A stretch of 64,000 nt of DNA, from positions 372,001-436,000 of the forward strand of contig NZ_JALEBH010000001.1 in the NCBI RefSeq assembly GCF_022758885.1. The letters are read 5' to 3'. This DNA comes from Sphingobium sp. BYY-5 (GTDB taxonomy: Bacteria > Pseudomonadota > Alphaproteobacteria > Sphingomonadales > Sphingomonadaceae). Below are positions 34,204 through 45,006 of the stretch, piece after piece. The position numbers and the translations under genes were made by a program. Under the pieces are notes generated by a model that worked only from the letters and a program-made list of their open reading frames with translations, was not told the DNA's origin and ran no database searches. Position 1 is the first letter of the stretch. Each line of letters starts with the position of its first letter.

Positions 34204-34578
34204 GTGAAGAGATTGATCGCCTTTATCGCCGCGCTGTTGCTGATAGCCGGTGCATCCGCGTCCGCTTTAGCCGCGCCGATGGTGTCGGCCCCGGCAAACA
34301 CCGAAGCCTCGATCCCCTTCATCGATCATGGCGGCGTCTGGAGCTGGCAGGCTGACGGATCGAAGGGACTCTATGTGCAGGACCAGCACCGCAACTGGTA
34401 TTATGCGGCGCTGATGGACAGTTGCGCCGAACTGCCCTTCGCCAATGCGGTGGGTTTCGAAACGGGTGGGCTGGATACGCTCGACCGGTTCGGCACGGTG
34501 GTGGTGCATGGCCAGCGTTGCCCGATCACCAGCTTCACCCATAGCGACGGCCCGCCCGTCAAAGCGAAGAAGGGTTAA
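34204..34578 (+). CDS. DUF6491-like exported protein
   Basis: This 124-aa protein starts at GTG (MKRLIAFIAALLLIAGASAS) with GGAGAAG 6 bp upstream. It has a signal peptide, then a small domain with two conserved cysteines ('LMDSCAELPFANAVGFETG' and 'GQRCPITSFTHSD') that could form a disulfide. The pattern resembles small periplasmic DUF6491 proteins, several of which occur in sphingomonads and xanthomonads. No function is known. It converges with the HAD gene, overlapping its end by 4 bp. Confidence 0.72.
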   Translation: MKRLIAFIAALLLIAGASASALAAPMVSAPANTEASIPFIDHGGVWSWQADGSKGLYVQDQHRNWYYAALMDSCAELPFANAVGFETGGLDTLDRFGTVVVHGQRCPITSFTHSDGPPVKAKKG

Positions 34579-35270
34579 GCCGCGCTGGCGATCCAGCCCG
34601 GCAGGTCGGCCAGCCGCTCCAATTGAACGAAGCGGGCATGATCGGATGGCGCCCTGGCGCTTTCATGCGACCAGGCGCCCTCCTGCGGGATGAACGCGGC
34701 CCAGGCACCGGCTTCCAATGCCGGCAGGATGTCCGACCGCATCGAATCGCCCGCCATGACCGCTTCCTCCGGCGCGATGCCGAAGCGGGTGAAGAGCGTG
34801 CGGAAGGTGTCCGCCTTCTTGTCGCTGACGATCTCGATGCCCGAAAACAGGTCGCCCAGGCCCGACGCGGCCAGCTTGCTTTCCTGGTGCAGCAGGTCGC
34901 CCTTCGTCACCAGCACCAGCGGCCCGACCTGCGCCAGCGCCCGCAGCGTGACCTCCATCCCGTCGAACAGTTCGACCGGATGGGCGAGCAGCGCCCGGCC
35001 CGCCGCCAATATCCCCTCGATCATCGAAGCGGACAGCTTCTCGCCCGCCACTTCCACCGCCGTCTCGATCATCGAGAGGGTGAAGCCCTTCGCGCCATAG
35101 CCATAGAGCGGCAGGTTGCGCGTTTCGCAGGCGATCAGCCGCTCGCGCGTCACGTCAGCCTCGGCAAAGGGACGCAGCATGTCGAGCAGCGCATGTTCGG
35201 TCGCGTTGAAATGGCGCATATTGTGCCAGAGCGTGTCGTCGGCATCGAGGCAGATGAGCTTGATCGTCAT
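34575..35270 (-). CDS. HAD-superfamily phosphohydrolase
   Basis: In this 231-aa protein HAD motif I is 'ICLDADDTLWHN' (nucleophile Asp8, acid/base Asp10). Motif II is near 'LVLVTKGDLLHQESKL'. Motif III/IV is 'VMAGDSMRSDILPALEAG'. The helical cap between motifs I and II places it in the beta-phosphoglucomutase/haloacid dehalogenase branch. It probably dephosphorylates a small metabolite. It is the only minus-strand gene within the translation cluster and is divergent from truB. Confidence 0.9.
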   Translation of the reverse strand: MTIKLICLDADDTLWHNMRHFNATEHALLDMLRPFAEADVTRERLIACETRNLPLYGYGAKGFTLSMIETAVEVAGEKLSASMIEGILAAGRALLAHPVELFDGMEVTLRALAQVGPLVLVTKGDLLHQESKLAASGLGDLFSGIEIVSDKKADTFRTLFTRFGIAPEEAVMAGDSMRSDILPALEAGAWAAFIPQEGAWSHESARAPSDHARFVQLERLADLPGWIASAA

Positions 35271-35397
35271 GGGCGTCCATCTATCGCAGCCCGGCGTCCG
35301 GCGAAATCCCGAATTGGGGTGGCGTCAAAGGCTGACGGGGAGGATGCGAGCCGTCAGATGTTCCATCTGACTTGAAATCGCTCTACAGGCCGCCGCC

Positions 35398-36384
35398 ATG
35401 CATGGCTGGATCATCCTCGACAAACCCCATGGCCTTGGCTCCACCCAGGCGGTGAGCGCGGTCAAGCGCGCGCTGCGCACCAGTGGTGCAGGCAAGTGGA
35501 AGGTCGGCCATGGCGGCACGCTCGATCCGTTGGCGACCGGCGTGCTGCCGATCGCGATCGGGGAGGCGACCAAGCTCGCCGGACGGATGCTCGACAGCGA
35601 CAAGATCTACGACTTTACTGTCCGGTTCGGTGTTCAGACCGACACGCTCGACCTGGAAGGAAAGGGGATCGCGGAAAGCGACCATCGGCCCACGCTGGAG
35701 CAGGTGGAGGCGATCCTGCCGCGCTTTACCGGCCCGATCGAGCAGGCGCCACCGGCCTATTCCGCCATCCTGATAGACGGTCAGCGCGCCTACGACCTCG
35801 CCCGGAAGGGGGAGGAAGTGGAGATGAAGACGCGGTCGGTGACGATCCATGAGCTGGTCGTCACATCCTCCCCTGCAAGGGGAGGGGGACCGCCGCAGGC
35901 GGTGGAGGGGTGTCACCCTCTCGATAGCGGGACACCCCTCCGTCAGGGCTGCGCCCTGCCACCTCCCCTTTCAGGGGAGGAGATGGAGACTGTCACCCTC
36001 CGCGCCCATGTCTCCAAGGGCACTTATATCCGTTCCCTTGCCCGCGACATCGCGCTGATGCTCGGCACGGTCGGCCATGTCACCATGCTCCGCCGGCTGA
36101 AGGCGGGGCCGTTCACCCTGGAAACCGCGATTTCGCTGGACAAATTGGACGAAGCTGCTACGGGCGGCGGCATCGCGCAGCTTATGCTGCCGTTGACGGC
36201 GGGGCTGGACGACATCCCGGCTCTCGCAGTCTCTCCCGATGAAGCGCTGGCTCTCCGACAGGGGAAAGTGCTCATGGGGAAACCGCATACCGGCTTGTTA
36301 CTGGCGATGGAAGGTGAAACGCCTGTCGCGCTGGTGGAGGCCAGTGGCCCGGAAATCCGGGTGGTGCGCGGCTTTAATCTCTAA
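35398..36384 (+). CDS. truB: tRNA pseudouridine-55 synthase with in-frame repeat insertion
   Basis: This 328-aa protein has the catalytic block 'VGHGGTLDPLATGVLPIAIG' with nucleophile Asp43. 'SKGTYIRSLARDIALMLG' and the C-terminal PUA-like region are also present. TruB makes pseudouridine 55 in tRNAs. Between 'VTIHELVVT' and 'METVTLRAHVSKGTYI', normally joined by a short turn, about 38 extra residues (about 157-194) are encoded by a 114-bp palindromic repeat in frame. Without them the protein would be about 290 aa, near the family norm. The insert is rich in Gly, Pro and Ser and probably forms an exposed loop, so the enzyme may stay active. rpsO follows after 15 bp. Confidence 0.93.
   Translation: MHGWIILDKPHGLGSTQAVSAVKRALRTSGAGKWKVGHGGTLDPLATGVLPIAIGEATKLAGRMLDSDKIYDFTVRFGVQTDTLDLEGKGIAESDHRPTLEQVEAILPRFTGPIEQAPPAYSAILIDGQRAYDLARKGEEVEMKTRSVTIHELVVTSSPARGGGPPQAVEGCHPLDSGTPLRQGCALPPPLSGEEMETVTLRAHVSKGTYIRSLARDIALMLGTVGHVTMLRRLKAGPFTLETAISLDKLDEAATGGGIAQLMLPLTAGLDDIPALAVSPDEALALRQGKVLMGKPHTGLLLAMEGETPVALVEASGPEIRVVRGFNL
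35867..35980. repeat. multi-hairpin palindromic repeat inside truB
   Basis: The 114-bp element starts CCTCCCCTGCAAGGGGAGG and ends CCTCCCCTTTCAGGGGAGG. Between them are three more stem-loops: ACCGCC/GGCGGT, GGTGTC/GACACC and GGGC/GCCC. It is exactly 38 codons long, so the reading frame of truB is preserved. A sister copy lies at 39370-39484. Confidence 0.92.
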
Positions 36385-36399
36385 TTAGAAAGGAAGCCG

Positions 36400-36669
36400 A
36401 TGTCGATTACTGCTGAGCGCAAGGAAGCGCTGATCAAGGAACATGCCCGCGTCGAAGGCGACACCGGTTCGCCGGAAGTCCAGGTTGCGATCCTCTCGGA
36501 ACGCATCTCGAACCTGACCGAGCATTTCAAGGGTCATCACAAGGATAACCACAGCCGTCGCGGCCTGCTGATGCTGGTCAACAAGCGCCGTTCGCTGCTG
36601 GACTATCTGAAGAAAAAGGATGGGGCGCGTTACACCGACCTCATCGCCAAGCTGGGCCTTCGTAAATAA
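36400..36669 (+). CDS. rpsO: 30S ribosomal protein S15
   Basis: This 89-aa protein of family length starts [20 protein letters not shown]. It has the conserved '[20 protein letters not shown]' and '[20 protein letters not shown]' segments that contact 16S rRNA. AAGGAAG precedes the ATG. A GC-rich hairpin follows the stop. The truB-rpsO-pnp order is conserved in bacteria. Confidence 0.98.
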   Translation: MSITAERKEALIKEHARVEGDTGSPEVQVAILSERISNLTEHFKGHHKDNHSRRGLLMLVNKRRSLLDYLKKKDGARYTDLIAKLGLRK

Positions 36670-36685
36670 GGCTGCTAATGAAGGG

Positions 36686-36709
36686 ACGGCCCCCCAGCGG
36701 GGCCGTTTC
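36686..36709 (+). terminator. terminator-like hairpin after rpsO
   Basis: ACGGCCCC (36686-36693) pairs with GGGGCCGT (36699-36706), followed by only TTT. It may attenuate rather than fully end the rpsO message before pnp, similar to the rpsO-pnp arrangement in other bacteria. Confidence 0.6.
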
Positions 36710-36760
36710 CGATTCCGGGGTTGGCGGCAATTCGGCTGCCCGTCCCACCAAAGCCACCTC

Positions 36761-36836
36761 CGTTCGCCCTGAGCTTGTCGAAGGGTTTTCTTTTTGAAAA
36801 GGAAGAATGGGGCTTCGACAGGCTCAGCCCGAACGG
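36761..36836. repeat. GTTCGCCCTGAGCTTGTCGAAGGG palindromic repeat
   Basis: The left arm CGTTCGCCCTGAGCTTGTCG then AAGGG pairs with the right arm ending GGCTCAGCCCGAACGG, with GGCTTCGACA completing it. The centre is T/A-rich. Copies are at 42210-42284 and, decayed, at 24540. It lies in the rpsO-pnp gap. Confidence 0.88.
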
Positions 36837-36879
36837 GTTGAGGGGGCGCATCCAAGGGGCACAAGGCTCCACCAAAGGC

Positions 36880-36905
36880 CCCGCCCGGCAATAGGGCCAG
36901 GCGGG
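36880..36905 (+). promoter_or_regulatory. stem-loop in the pnp leader
   Basis: CCCGCC (36880-36885) pairs with GGCGGG (36900-36905) just ahead of the GAAGGAAA ribosome-binding site of pnp. In E. coli a leader hairpin cut by RNase III mediates PNPase autoregulation. Whether this hairpin plays the same role is an inference. Confidence 0.35.
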
Positions 36906-36919
36906 CGAAGGAAAACAAC

Positions 36920-39229
36920 ATGTTCGATGTAAAGAAAGTTTCGATCGAGCTGGCAGGCAAGACCCTGACGCTCGAAACCGGCCGTATCGCGCGTCAGGCT
37001 GACGCCGCTGTGCTGGCGACCTATGGCGAAACCGTGGTGCTCTGCGCCGTGACCGCCGCCAAGTCGGTGAAGGAAGGGCAGGACTTCTTCCCGCTCACCG
37101 TTCACTATCAGGAAAAATATTCGGCAGCCGGCCGCATTCCCGGTGGCTTCTTCAAGCGTGAGCGTGGCGCCACGGAAAAGGAAACACTGGTTTCCCGCCT
37201 GATCGACCGTCCGATCCGTCCGCTGTTCCCCGAAGGTTTCTATAACGAAATCAATGTCATTGCTCAGGTTTTGAGCTTCGACGGTGAAAGCGAGCCGGAT
37301 ATCGTGGCGATGATCGCTGCGTCGGCTGCGCTGACCCTGTCCGGCCTGCCCTTCCTGGGTCCGATCGGCGCCGCCCGCGTCGGTTACAAGGATGGCGAAT
37401 ATCAGCTCAACCCGTCGCTGGACGAAGTGAAGACCGGCGAACTCGACCTGGTCGTCGCCGCCACCCACAATGCGGTGATGATGGTCGAATCCGAAGCCAA
37501 GGAGCTTTCGGAAGACGTCATGCTCGGTGCCGTCCTGTTCGCGCATGAAGCGTCGAAGAAGATTGTCGGCGCGATCATCGAGCTGGCCGAAAAGGCCGCG
37601 AAGGATCCGTGGGAAGTCGCCAAGGGCGATGACCTTGAGGACCTCAAGAAGAAGCTCAAGAAGCTGATCGGCAAGGACATCACCGCCGCCTACAAGCTGA
37701 CCGACAAGTCGGCCCGTTCGAACGCGCTGAACGAAGCCCGCGCCAAGGCGAAGGCATCGTTCGCGGCCGATGGCCTCGACGCCCAGACCGTGATGGCCGG
37801 CATCAAGCTGACCAAGAAGCTGGAAGCCGAAATCGTTCGTGGCGCCATCCTCAAGGACGGCAAGCGCATCGACGGCCGCACCACCACCCAGATCCGTCCG
37901 ATCGAAGCGATGGTGGGCTTCCTGCCGCGCACCCATGGTTCGGCGCTGTTCACGCGCGGTGAAACCCAGTCGATCTGCACCACCACGCTGGGCACCAAGG
38001 ACGCCGAGCAGATGATCGACGGCCTGACCGGCCTGCATTATGAAAACTTCATGCTGCACTATAACTTCCCGCCCTATTCGGTCGGCGAAGTCGGCCGCTT
38101 CGGCGCGCCGGGCCGTCGCGAAGTCGGTCATGGCAAGCTGGCATGGCGTGCGCTGCATCCCGTGCTGCCCAGCAAGGAAGATTTCCCCTACACCATCCGC
38201 GTCCTGTCCGACATCACCGAGTCGAACGGCTCGTCCTCGATGGCGACGGTCTGCGGCGGTTCGCTGTCGATGATGGACGCCGGTGTGCCCCTGAAGCGCC
38301 CCGTGTCGGGCATCGCCATGGGCCTGATCCTGGAAGGCAAGGACTTCGCCGTCCTCAGCGACATCCTGGGTGACGAAGATCACCTCGGCGACATGGACTT
38401 CAAGGTCGCTGGCACCGAAAACGGCATCACCACGATGCAGATGGACATCAAGGTCGCCGGCATCACGCAGGAGATTTTCGAAGTCGCCCTGCGTCAGGCC
38501 AAGGAAGGCCGCGCCCACATCCTGGGTGAGATGAGCAAGGCGCTGTCCTCGACCCGCACCGAGCTGTCGGCTCATGCCCCGCGCATCGAGACGATCCAGA
38601 TCGACAAGGCGAAGATTCGCGACGTCATCGGCACCGGCGGCAAGGTTATTCGCGAAATCGTCGCGGAAACCGGCGCGAAGGTCGATATCGACGACGAAGG
38701 CATCATCAAGATCAGCTCGTCCGACACCGCTCAGATCGAGGCCGCCAAGAAGTGGATTCTCGGCATCGTCGAGGAAGCGGAAGTCGGCAAGGTCTACACC
38801 GGCAAGGTCGTCAACATCGTCGATTTCGGTGCGTTCGTGAACTTCATGGGCGGCAAGGACGGTCTCGTCCACGTCTCCGAAATGAAGAATGAGCGCGTCG
38901 AAAAGCCGACCGACGTCGTGTCGGAAGGCCAGGAAGTGAAGGTCAAGGTCCTCGAAATCGATCCGCGCGGCAAGGTTCGCCTGTCGATGCGCGTCGTCGA
39001 CCAGGAAACCGGCGAAGAGCTGGAGGACACCCGTCCTGCCCGCGAACCGCGCGAACCTCGTGGTGATCGTGGTGATCGGGGCCGTGGCCCGCGCCGTGAT
39101 GGCGGCGATCGTGGCGGCCGTGGTGGTGATCGCGGCGGCGATCGCGGTCCGCGCCGTGACCGTGGCCCGCGCGATGACAAGGATGACGGCTCCAGCGCCG
39201 GTCTGCCCGACTTCCTGACCCAGGACTGA
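36920..39229 (+). CDS. pnp: polyribonucleotide nucleotidyltransferase (PNPase)
   Basis: This 769-aa protein has two RNase PH-type domains ('[18 protein letters not shown]', '[17 protein letters not shown]'), then KH ('[20 protein letters not shown]') and S1 ('[20 protein letters not shown]') domains. It performs 3'-to-5' phosphorolytic RNA decay and works in degradosomes. The last 60 or so residues are an Arg/Gly/Asp-rich tail with repeated 'RGD' and 'RGG' units, which may bind RNA. A strong terminator follows. Confidence 0.97.
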   Translation: MFDVKKVSIELAGKTLTLETGRIARQADAAVLATYGETVVLCAVTAAKSVKEGQDFFPLTVHYQEKYSAAGRIPGGFFKRERGATEKETLVSRLIDRPIRPLFPEGFYNEINVIAQVLSFDGESEPDIVAMIAASAALTLSGLPFLGPIGAARVGYKDGEYQLNPSLDEVKTGELDLVVAATHNAVMMVESEAKELSEDVMLGAVLFAHEASKKIVGAIIELAEKAAKDPWEVAKGDDLEDLKKKLKKLIGKDITAAYKLTDKSARSNALNEARAKAKASFAADGLDAQTVMAGIKLTKKLEAEIVRGAILKDGKRIDGRTTTQIRPIEAMVGFLPRTHGSALFTRGETQSICTTTLGTKDAEQMIDGLTGLHYENFMLHYNFPPYSVGEVGRFGAPGRREVGHGKLAWRALHPVLPSKEDFPYTIRVLSDITESNGSSSMATVCGGSLSMMDAGVPLKRPVSGIAMGLILEGKDFAVLSDILGDEDHLGDMDFKVAGTENGITTMQMDIKVAGITQEIFEVALRQAKEGRAHILGEMSKALSSTRTELSAHAPRIETIQIDKAKIRDVIGTGGKVIREIVAETGAKVDIDDEGIIKISSSDTAQIEAAKKWILGIVEEAEVGKVYTGKVVNIVDFGAFVNFMGGKDGLVHVSEMKNERVEKPTDVVSEGQEVKVKVLEIDPRGKVRLSMRVVDQETGEELEDTRPAREPREPRGDRGDRGRGPRRDGGDRGGRGGDRGGDRGPRRDRGPRDDKDDGSSAGLPDFLTQD

Positions 39230-39266
39230 TCGATACGATCTGTCGCTAAGGCGATAGGAAAAAAAA

Positions 39267-39301
39267 GGGGGCGTCCGGTTCGACCGGGCGCCCCCTTTTT
39301 C
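39267..39301 (+). terminator. rho-independent terminator of pnp
   Basis: GGGGGCGTCCGGT pairs with ACCGGGCGCCCCC around a TCG loop, flanked by A8 before and T5 after. It marks the end of the rimP-to-pnp cluster. Confidence 0.93.
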
Positions 39302-39369
39302 GTTTGGCGATTATGGCGTTTGCAAACCCGCTCGTCGAATGTTGATATAGGAGCAAGGTGCGAGAAATT

Positions 39370-39484
39370 CCTCCCCTGTAAGGGGAGGGGGACCGGCGAA
39401 GCCGGTGGAGGGTGTCCCGCTATCGATAAGGTGACACCCCTCCGTCAGGCGCTTCGCGCCCGCCACCTCCCCTGCCAGGGGAGG
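39370..39484. repeat. multi-hairpin palindromic repeat upstream of bamD
   Basis: This 115-bp copy of the element found inside truB begins CCTCCCCTGTAAGGGGAGG and ends CCTCCCCTGCCAGGGGAGG. The inner stems differ by paired changes (ACCGGC/GCCGGT here). The centre GGTGTCCCGCTATCGATA is the reverse complement of the centre of the truB copy. The remaining sequence to bamD (39485-39661) shows no gene or clear signal. Confidence 0.9.
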
Positions 39485-39661
39485 ATGAAAATTTGCCCCG
39501 GATCATCCTCGGATGCGCGCCCTGAGTTTGCAAACGTCATAATCGCTTTTCATTTCGATGGAGCGACCGACCGATTTCGATCATCGGATTGGGGTGGCCT
39601 GTTGAACGGTCCGCAATTCTGCTGCTTGGCGACGGCGATCCGCTCGGCTATGACCCGGCCC

Positions 39662-40450
39662 ATGCTGACGAAAACCCTGACGCGCATCGGCGCGGCCACC
39701 GCCCTGGTCCTGATCGCCTTGCCTGTGCTGACCGGCTGCTCGACATCGAAGAACAAGGCCGACACCCTCTATGTCGCCCGCGACGTGTCGACCCTCTATA
39801 ATAGCGGCAAGGCGCGCCTCGACCGAGGTCAGTACAAGCTCGCCGCCGCCCTATTCGATGAGGTGGAGCGCCAGCACCCCTATTCGCCCTGGGCGCGCCG
39901 TGCGCAGCTCATGTCGGCGTTCAGCTATTATATGAACCGCGACTATCCGGAATCGATCTCGGCGGCGCAGCGCTTCCTGTCGATCCACACCGGCAACAAG
40001 GACGCGCCCTACGCTTATTATCTGATAGCGCTCTGCTATTATGAGCAGATTGCCGACGTCACCCGCGACCAGAAGATCACGCAACAGGCGATGGACTCTC
40101 TGGGCGAACTGATCCGCCGCTATCCCGACACCCGCTACGCCGCCGACGCCCGCCTCAAGATCGACCTGGTGAACGATCACCTCGCCGGCAAGGAGATGGA
40201 GATCGGCCGTTTCTACGAACGGCGCGGCCAATGGCTCGCGGCCACGCTGCGGTTTCGTTCGGTGATCGACAAATATCAGACGACGACTCATACACCCGAA
40301 GCGCTGGAACGGCTGGTGGAAAGCTATTTGTCGCTGGGTGTCCGCGATGAAGCGGAAAAGGCCGCTGCCGTGCTGGGGCGCAACTATCCCGGTTCGAAAT
40401 GGTATGAACGCGCCTTCAAGATGATGCGGGAATATCCGCCCAAGGCTTGA
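39662..40450 (+). CDS. bamD: outer membrane assembly lipoprotein BamD
   Basis: This protein of about 262 aa has a lipoprotein signal with lipobox LTGC (Cys near residue 26). Five TPR-like repeats follow: 'LYNSGKARLDRGQYKLAAAL', 'AQLMSAFSYYMNRDYPESIS', 'YAYYLIALCYYEQIADVTRD', then 'AADARLKIDLVNDHLAGKEM' and 'RRGQWLAATLRFRSVIDKYQ'. It is the essential lipoprotein of the BAM complex that inserts beta-barrels into the outer membrane. An ATG at 39650 is an alternative start. recN follows, as in related genomes. Confidence 0.94.
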   Translation: MLTKTLTRIGAATALVLIALPVLTGCSTSKNKADTLYVARDVSTLYNSGKARLDRGQYKLAAALFDEVERQHPYSPWARRAQLMSAFSYYMNRDYPESISAAQRFLSIHTGNKDAPYAYYLIALCYYEQIADVTRDQKITQQAMDSLGELIRRYPDTRYAADARLKIDLVNDHLAGKEMEIGRFYERRGQWLAATLRFRSVIDKYQTTTHTPEALERLVESYLSLGVRDEAEKAAAVLGRNYPGSKWYERAFKMMREYPPKA

Positions 40451-40508
40451 GGTGCGGCACAGCGGCAACCTTGTTCCTCTTTTGTGCATTGACGGGTAGA
40501 AGCGCGTC

Positions 40509-42173
40509 ATGCTGACCTCCCTCGCCATCCGCAATGTCGTGCTGATCGAGGCGCTGGACCTGGAGTTCGGCGCGGGTCTTTCCGTGCTGACGGGGGAAAC
40601 GGGGGCGGGCAAGTCGATCCTGCTCGATTCGCTGGGGCTGGCGCTGGGCGCGCGCGCCGACAGCGGCCTCGTCCGCAATGGGGAGGCGCAGGCCAGCGTC
40701 GTCGCGACCTTCGATCCGCCCGTTGTCGATCATCGCGCCACTGCGTTGCTGGCGGAAAACGGCATCGACCTGGAGCCGGGCGAACCTTTGCTCATCCGCC
40801 GCCTGGTGAAGGCCGACGGTGGCAGCCGCGCCTTCATCAATGACCAGCCCTGTTCGGCAGCGCTGCTGCGCGACCTGGGTGGATCGCTGGTGGAGATTCA
40901 CGGCCAGCATGACGATCGCGGCCTGCTCAACCCGCGTGGCCATCGTGCGCTGCTCGACAGCTATGGCCGCTGCGAGGCTGAAGCGGTCATGTCCGCACAC
41001 GCCGCCTGGCGCGCGGCCGCCGCCGCGTTGGCGCAGGCGCGAGCCATCGTGGAAAATGCCGCGCGCGATCGTGATTATCTGACCCATGCGGTCGAGGAAC
41101 TCCGCAAATTCGCGCCCGAACCCGGCGAGGAAGTGACGCTCGCCGAAGAACGCGCGACCATGCAGAAGGGCGCGCGCCTGACCGATGACCTTTCCGCCAT
41201 CAGCGACTGCCTGACCGGATCGGATGGCGGCCTTGCCCAGTTGCGCCAGGCCGCGCGCCGGCTGGACCGTATCGCCGGCGAGGAGCCGTTGCTGACCGCC
41301 GTGCTCGAAGCGCTCGACCGCGCCGTGGTGGAGGCGGGGGAGGCGGAGGATCGCCTGGCCGAGGCGGCCGAGGCGCTGAGCTTCGATCCCGCCCGCCTCG
41401 ATTCGATCGAAACCCGCCTGTTCGACCTGCGCGGCCTTGCCCGCAAGCATCAGGTGCAACCCGACGACCTTGCCGCCCTGCGCGACGAAATGGCCGCGAA
41501 GCTGGCGGCGATCGAGGGCGGGGAGGAGCATATCGCGACGCTGGAGGCCGATGTCGCGGGCAAGGCCGCAGCTTATCGCGCCGCCGCCCAGTCTCTGTCG
41601 GCCGAACGGCAATTGGCCGCCGGTCGCCTCGACGCCGCCGTCGCGGGGGAATTGGCGCCCCTGAAGCTCGACGCGGCCCGCTTTCGCACCGTGGTCGCCC
41701 CGCTGGACGAGGGGCAATGGAGCGGGCAGGGCATGGACCGGGTCGAGTTTGAAATCTCGACCAACCCCGGCGCGCCCTTCGCGCCGCTGGCCAAGATCGC
41801 GTCGGGTGGCGAACTTTCCCGCTTCATCCTCGCGCTCAAGGTCGCGCTGGCCGAACGGGGCGGGGCGGATACGCTGATCTTCGACGAAATCGACCGGGGC
41901 GTGGGCGGCGCGGTCGCCTCCGCCATCGGCGAACGGCTGGCACGCCTGGCGCAGACCAACCAGATCCTCGTCGTCACCCACAGCCCGCAAGTCGCGGCGC
42001 GGGGAGCAGGCCATATGCTGATCGCCAAGTCGAGCGACGGCACCGTCACCCGCACCGGCGTCCACGCGCTGGACGACAGCGACCGCCGCGAGGAAATCGC
42101 GCGGATGCTGTCGGGCGCGGAGATCACGGCCGAAGCGCGCGCGCAGGCGGAACGGTTGCTGGAACGGGTCTGA
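40509..42173 (+). CDS. recN: DNA repair protein RecN
   Basis: This 554-aa SMC-like ATPase has Walker A 'LTGETGAGKSILLDSLGLAL', coiled-coil segments through about residues 160-370, ABC signature 'IASGGELSRFILALKV' and Walker B 'TLIFDEIDRGVGG'. RecN holds broken DNA ends during double-strand break repair. It follows bamD by 58 bp. Confidence 0.95.
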   Translation: MLTSLAIRNVVLIEALDLEFGAGLSVLTGETGAGKSILLDSLGLALGARADSGLVRNGEAQASVVATFDPPVVDHRATALLAENGIDLEPGEPLLIRRLVKADGGSRAFINDQPCSAALLRDLGGSLVEIHGQHDDRGLLNPRGHRALLDSYGRCEAEAVMSAHAAWRAAAAALAQARAIVENAARDRDYLTHAVEELRKFAPEPGEEVTLAEERATMQKGARLTDDLSAISDCLTGSDGGLAQLRQAARRLDRIAGEEPLLTAVLEALDRAVVEAGEAEDRLAEAAEALSFDPARLDSIETRLFDLRGLARKHQVQPDDLAALRDEMAAKLAAIEGGEEHIATLEADVAGKAAAYRAAAQSLSAERQLAAGRLDAAVAGELAPLKLDAARFRTVVAPLDEGQWSGQGMDRVEFEISTNPGAPFAPLAKIASGGELSRFILALKVALAERGGADTLIFDEIDRGVGGAVASAIGERLARLAQTNQILVVTHSPQVAARGAGHMLIAKSSDGTVTRTGVHALDDSDRREEIARMLSGAEITAEARAQAERLLERV

Positions 42174-42209
42174 TCTTCTCTTTCTGGTGAAACAGCTGCA
42201 CTCTCCACC

Positions 42210-42284
42210 CGTTCGCACTGAGCTTGTCGAAGGGCTGTATTTTTTGAAAAAAGGACTGGGCTTCGACAGGCTCAGCCCGAACGG
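42210..42284. repeat. GTTCGCACTGAGCTTGTCGAAGGG palindromic repeat
   Basis: Same family as 36761-36836: left arm CGTTCGCACTGAGCTTGTCG then AAGGG, T/A-rich centre, right arm GGCTTCGACAGGCTCAGCC then CGAACGG. It lies between recN and the monooxygenase-fold gene. Confidence 0.88.
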
Positions 42285-42302
42285 AGGGAAGGGAGTTCCG
42301 CC

Positions 42303-42671
42303 ATGACCCATAACCGTAGAGACATGCTCAGCTTCACCGTTGCCGCCATGGCAGCAACCACCATTCCCGCCGCCGCGCAGGAGGCCAAGCCCAAATTCGG
42401 ACTGATCGGCCAGATGCTCAGTGCCCCCGGCAAGCGCGACGAACTGGTCGGCTATCTGAAAGAAGCCACCGGCGCGATGCCCGGCTGCCTCTCCTATGTC
42501 GTGGCGCTCGACACCGCCAACCCGGAAGCGATCTGGATCACCGAAGTCTGGGACAGCCGAGAAAGCCATGCCGCGTCGCTCAAACTCTCCGCCGTCCGCG
42601 CTGCCATCGCCAAGGCGCGGCCTATCATCGCGGGCTTCCCACAACATTTCGAGACGGTGCCGGTGATGTGA
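42303..42671 (+). CDS. exported antibiotic-biosynthesis-monooxygenase-fold (ABM) protein
   Basis: This 122-aa protein has an N-terminus 'HNRRDMLSFTVAAMAATTIP' that looks like a twin-arginine signal. The mature 90 residues form one dimeric alpha/beta barrel domain: 'FGLIGQMLSAPGKRDELVGY', 'MPGCLSYVVALDTANPEAIW', 'EVWDSRESHAASLK'. YgiN-type relatives act on quinols. A Tat signal on an ABM protein suggests cofactor or early folding before export. The substrate is unknown. Confidence 0.85.
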   Translation: MTHNRRDMLSFTVAAMAATTIPAAAQEAKPKFGLIGQMLSAPGKRDELVGYLKEATGAMPGCLSYVVALDTANPEAIWITEVWDSRESHAASLKLSAVRAAIAKARPIIAGFPQHFETVPVM

Positions 42672-42677
42672 TAGCAA

Positions 42678-42754
42678 CGTGCTCCTGCGAAAGCAGGAGC
42701 CCAGGATGCACGTCAATCCGTTCGACCCTAGGCTCCTGCTTTCGCAGGAGCACG
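42678..42754. repeat. CGTGCTCCTGCGAAAGCAGGAG palindromic repeat
   Basis: A left hairpin GCTCCTGCGAAAGCAGGAGC and a right hairpin GCTCCTGCTTTCGCAGGAGC are joined by about 35 bp and bounded by CGT and ACG. The two hairpins are reverse complements, so the whole unit can also form one long stem. It lies between the ABM gene and ligA. Confidence 0.9.
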
Positions 42755-42765
42755 ACAGAGGTTAA

Positions 42766-44892
<2,127 letters not shown>

Positions 44893-44900
44893 ACATGCGC

Positions 44901-44981
44901 CGTCACCCCGGCGGAAGCCGGGGTCCAGGGTTTGACGGGCTGAGCATAAAACTTTGGATTCCGGCATTCGCCGGAATGACG
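44901..44981. repeat. REP-type palindromic element (ACCCCGGC...GCCGGGGT family)
   Basis: A left hairpin 'CACCCCGGCGGAAGCCGGGG' and a right hairpin 'ATTCCGGCATTCGCCGGAAT', bounded by CGTCA and TGACG. It starts 9 bp after the ligA stop and lies between convergent ligA and cysH. Confidence 0.88.
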
Positions 44982-45006
44982 GGAAAGAGGGGCTGGGGTG
45001 CTTTCC

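Noticed and set aside
24775..39229. Prophage or genomic island explanation for the inserted genes in the translation cluster
   Set aside because: No integrase, att-like repeats or phage genes are seen; the extra genes have GC-rich composition like their neighbours.
39320..39661. Long N-terminal extension of bamD
   Set aside because: It translates the palindromic repeat and has no signal peptide; the lipoprotein signal begins at 39662 (or 39650).
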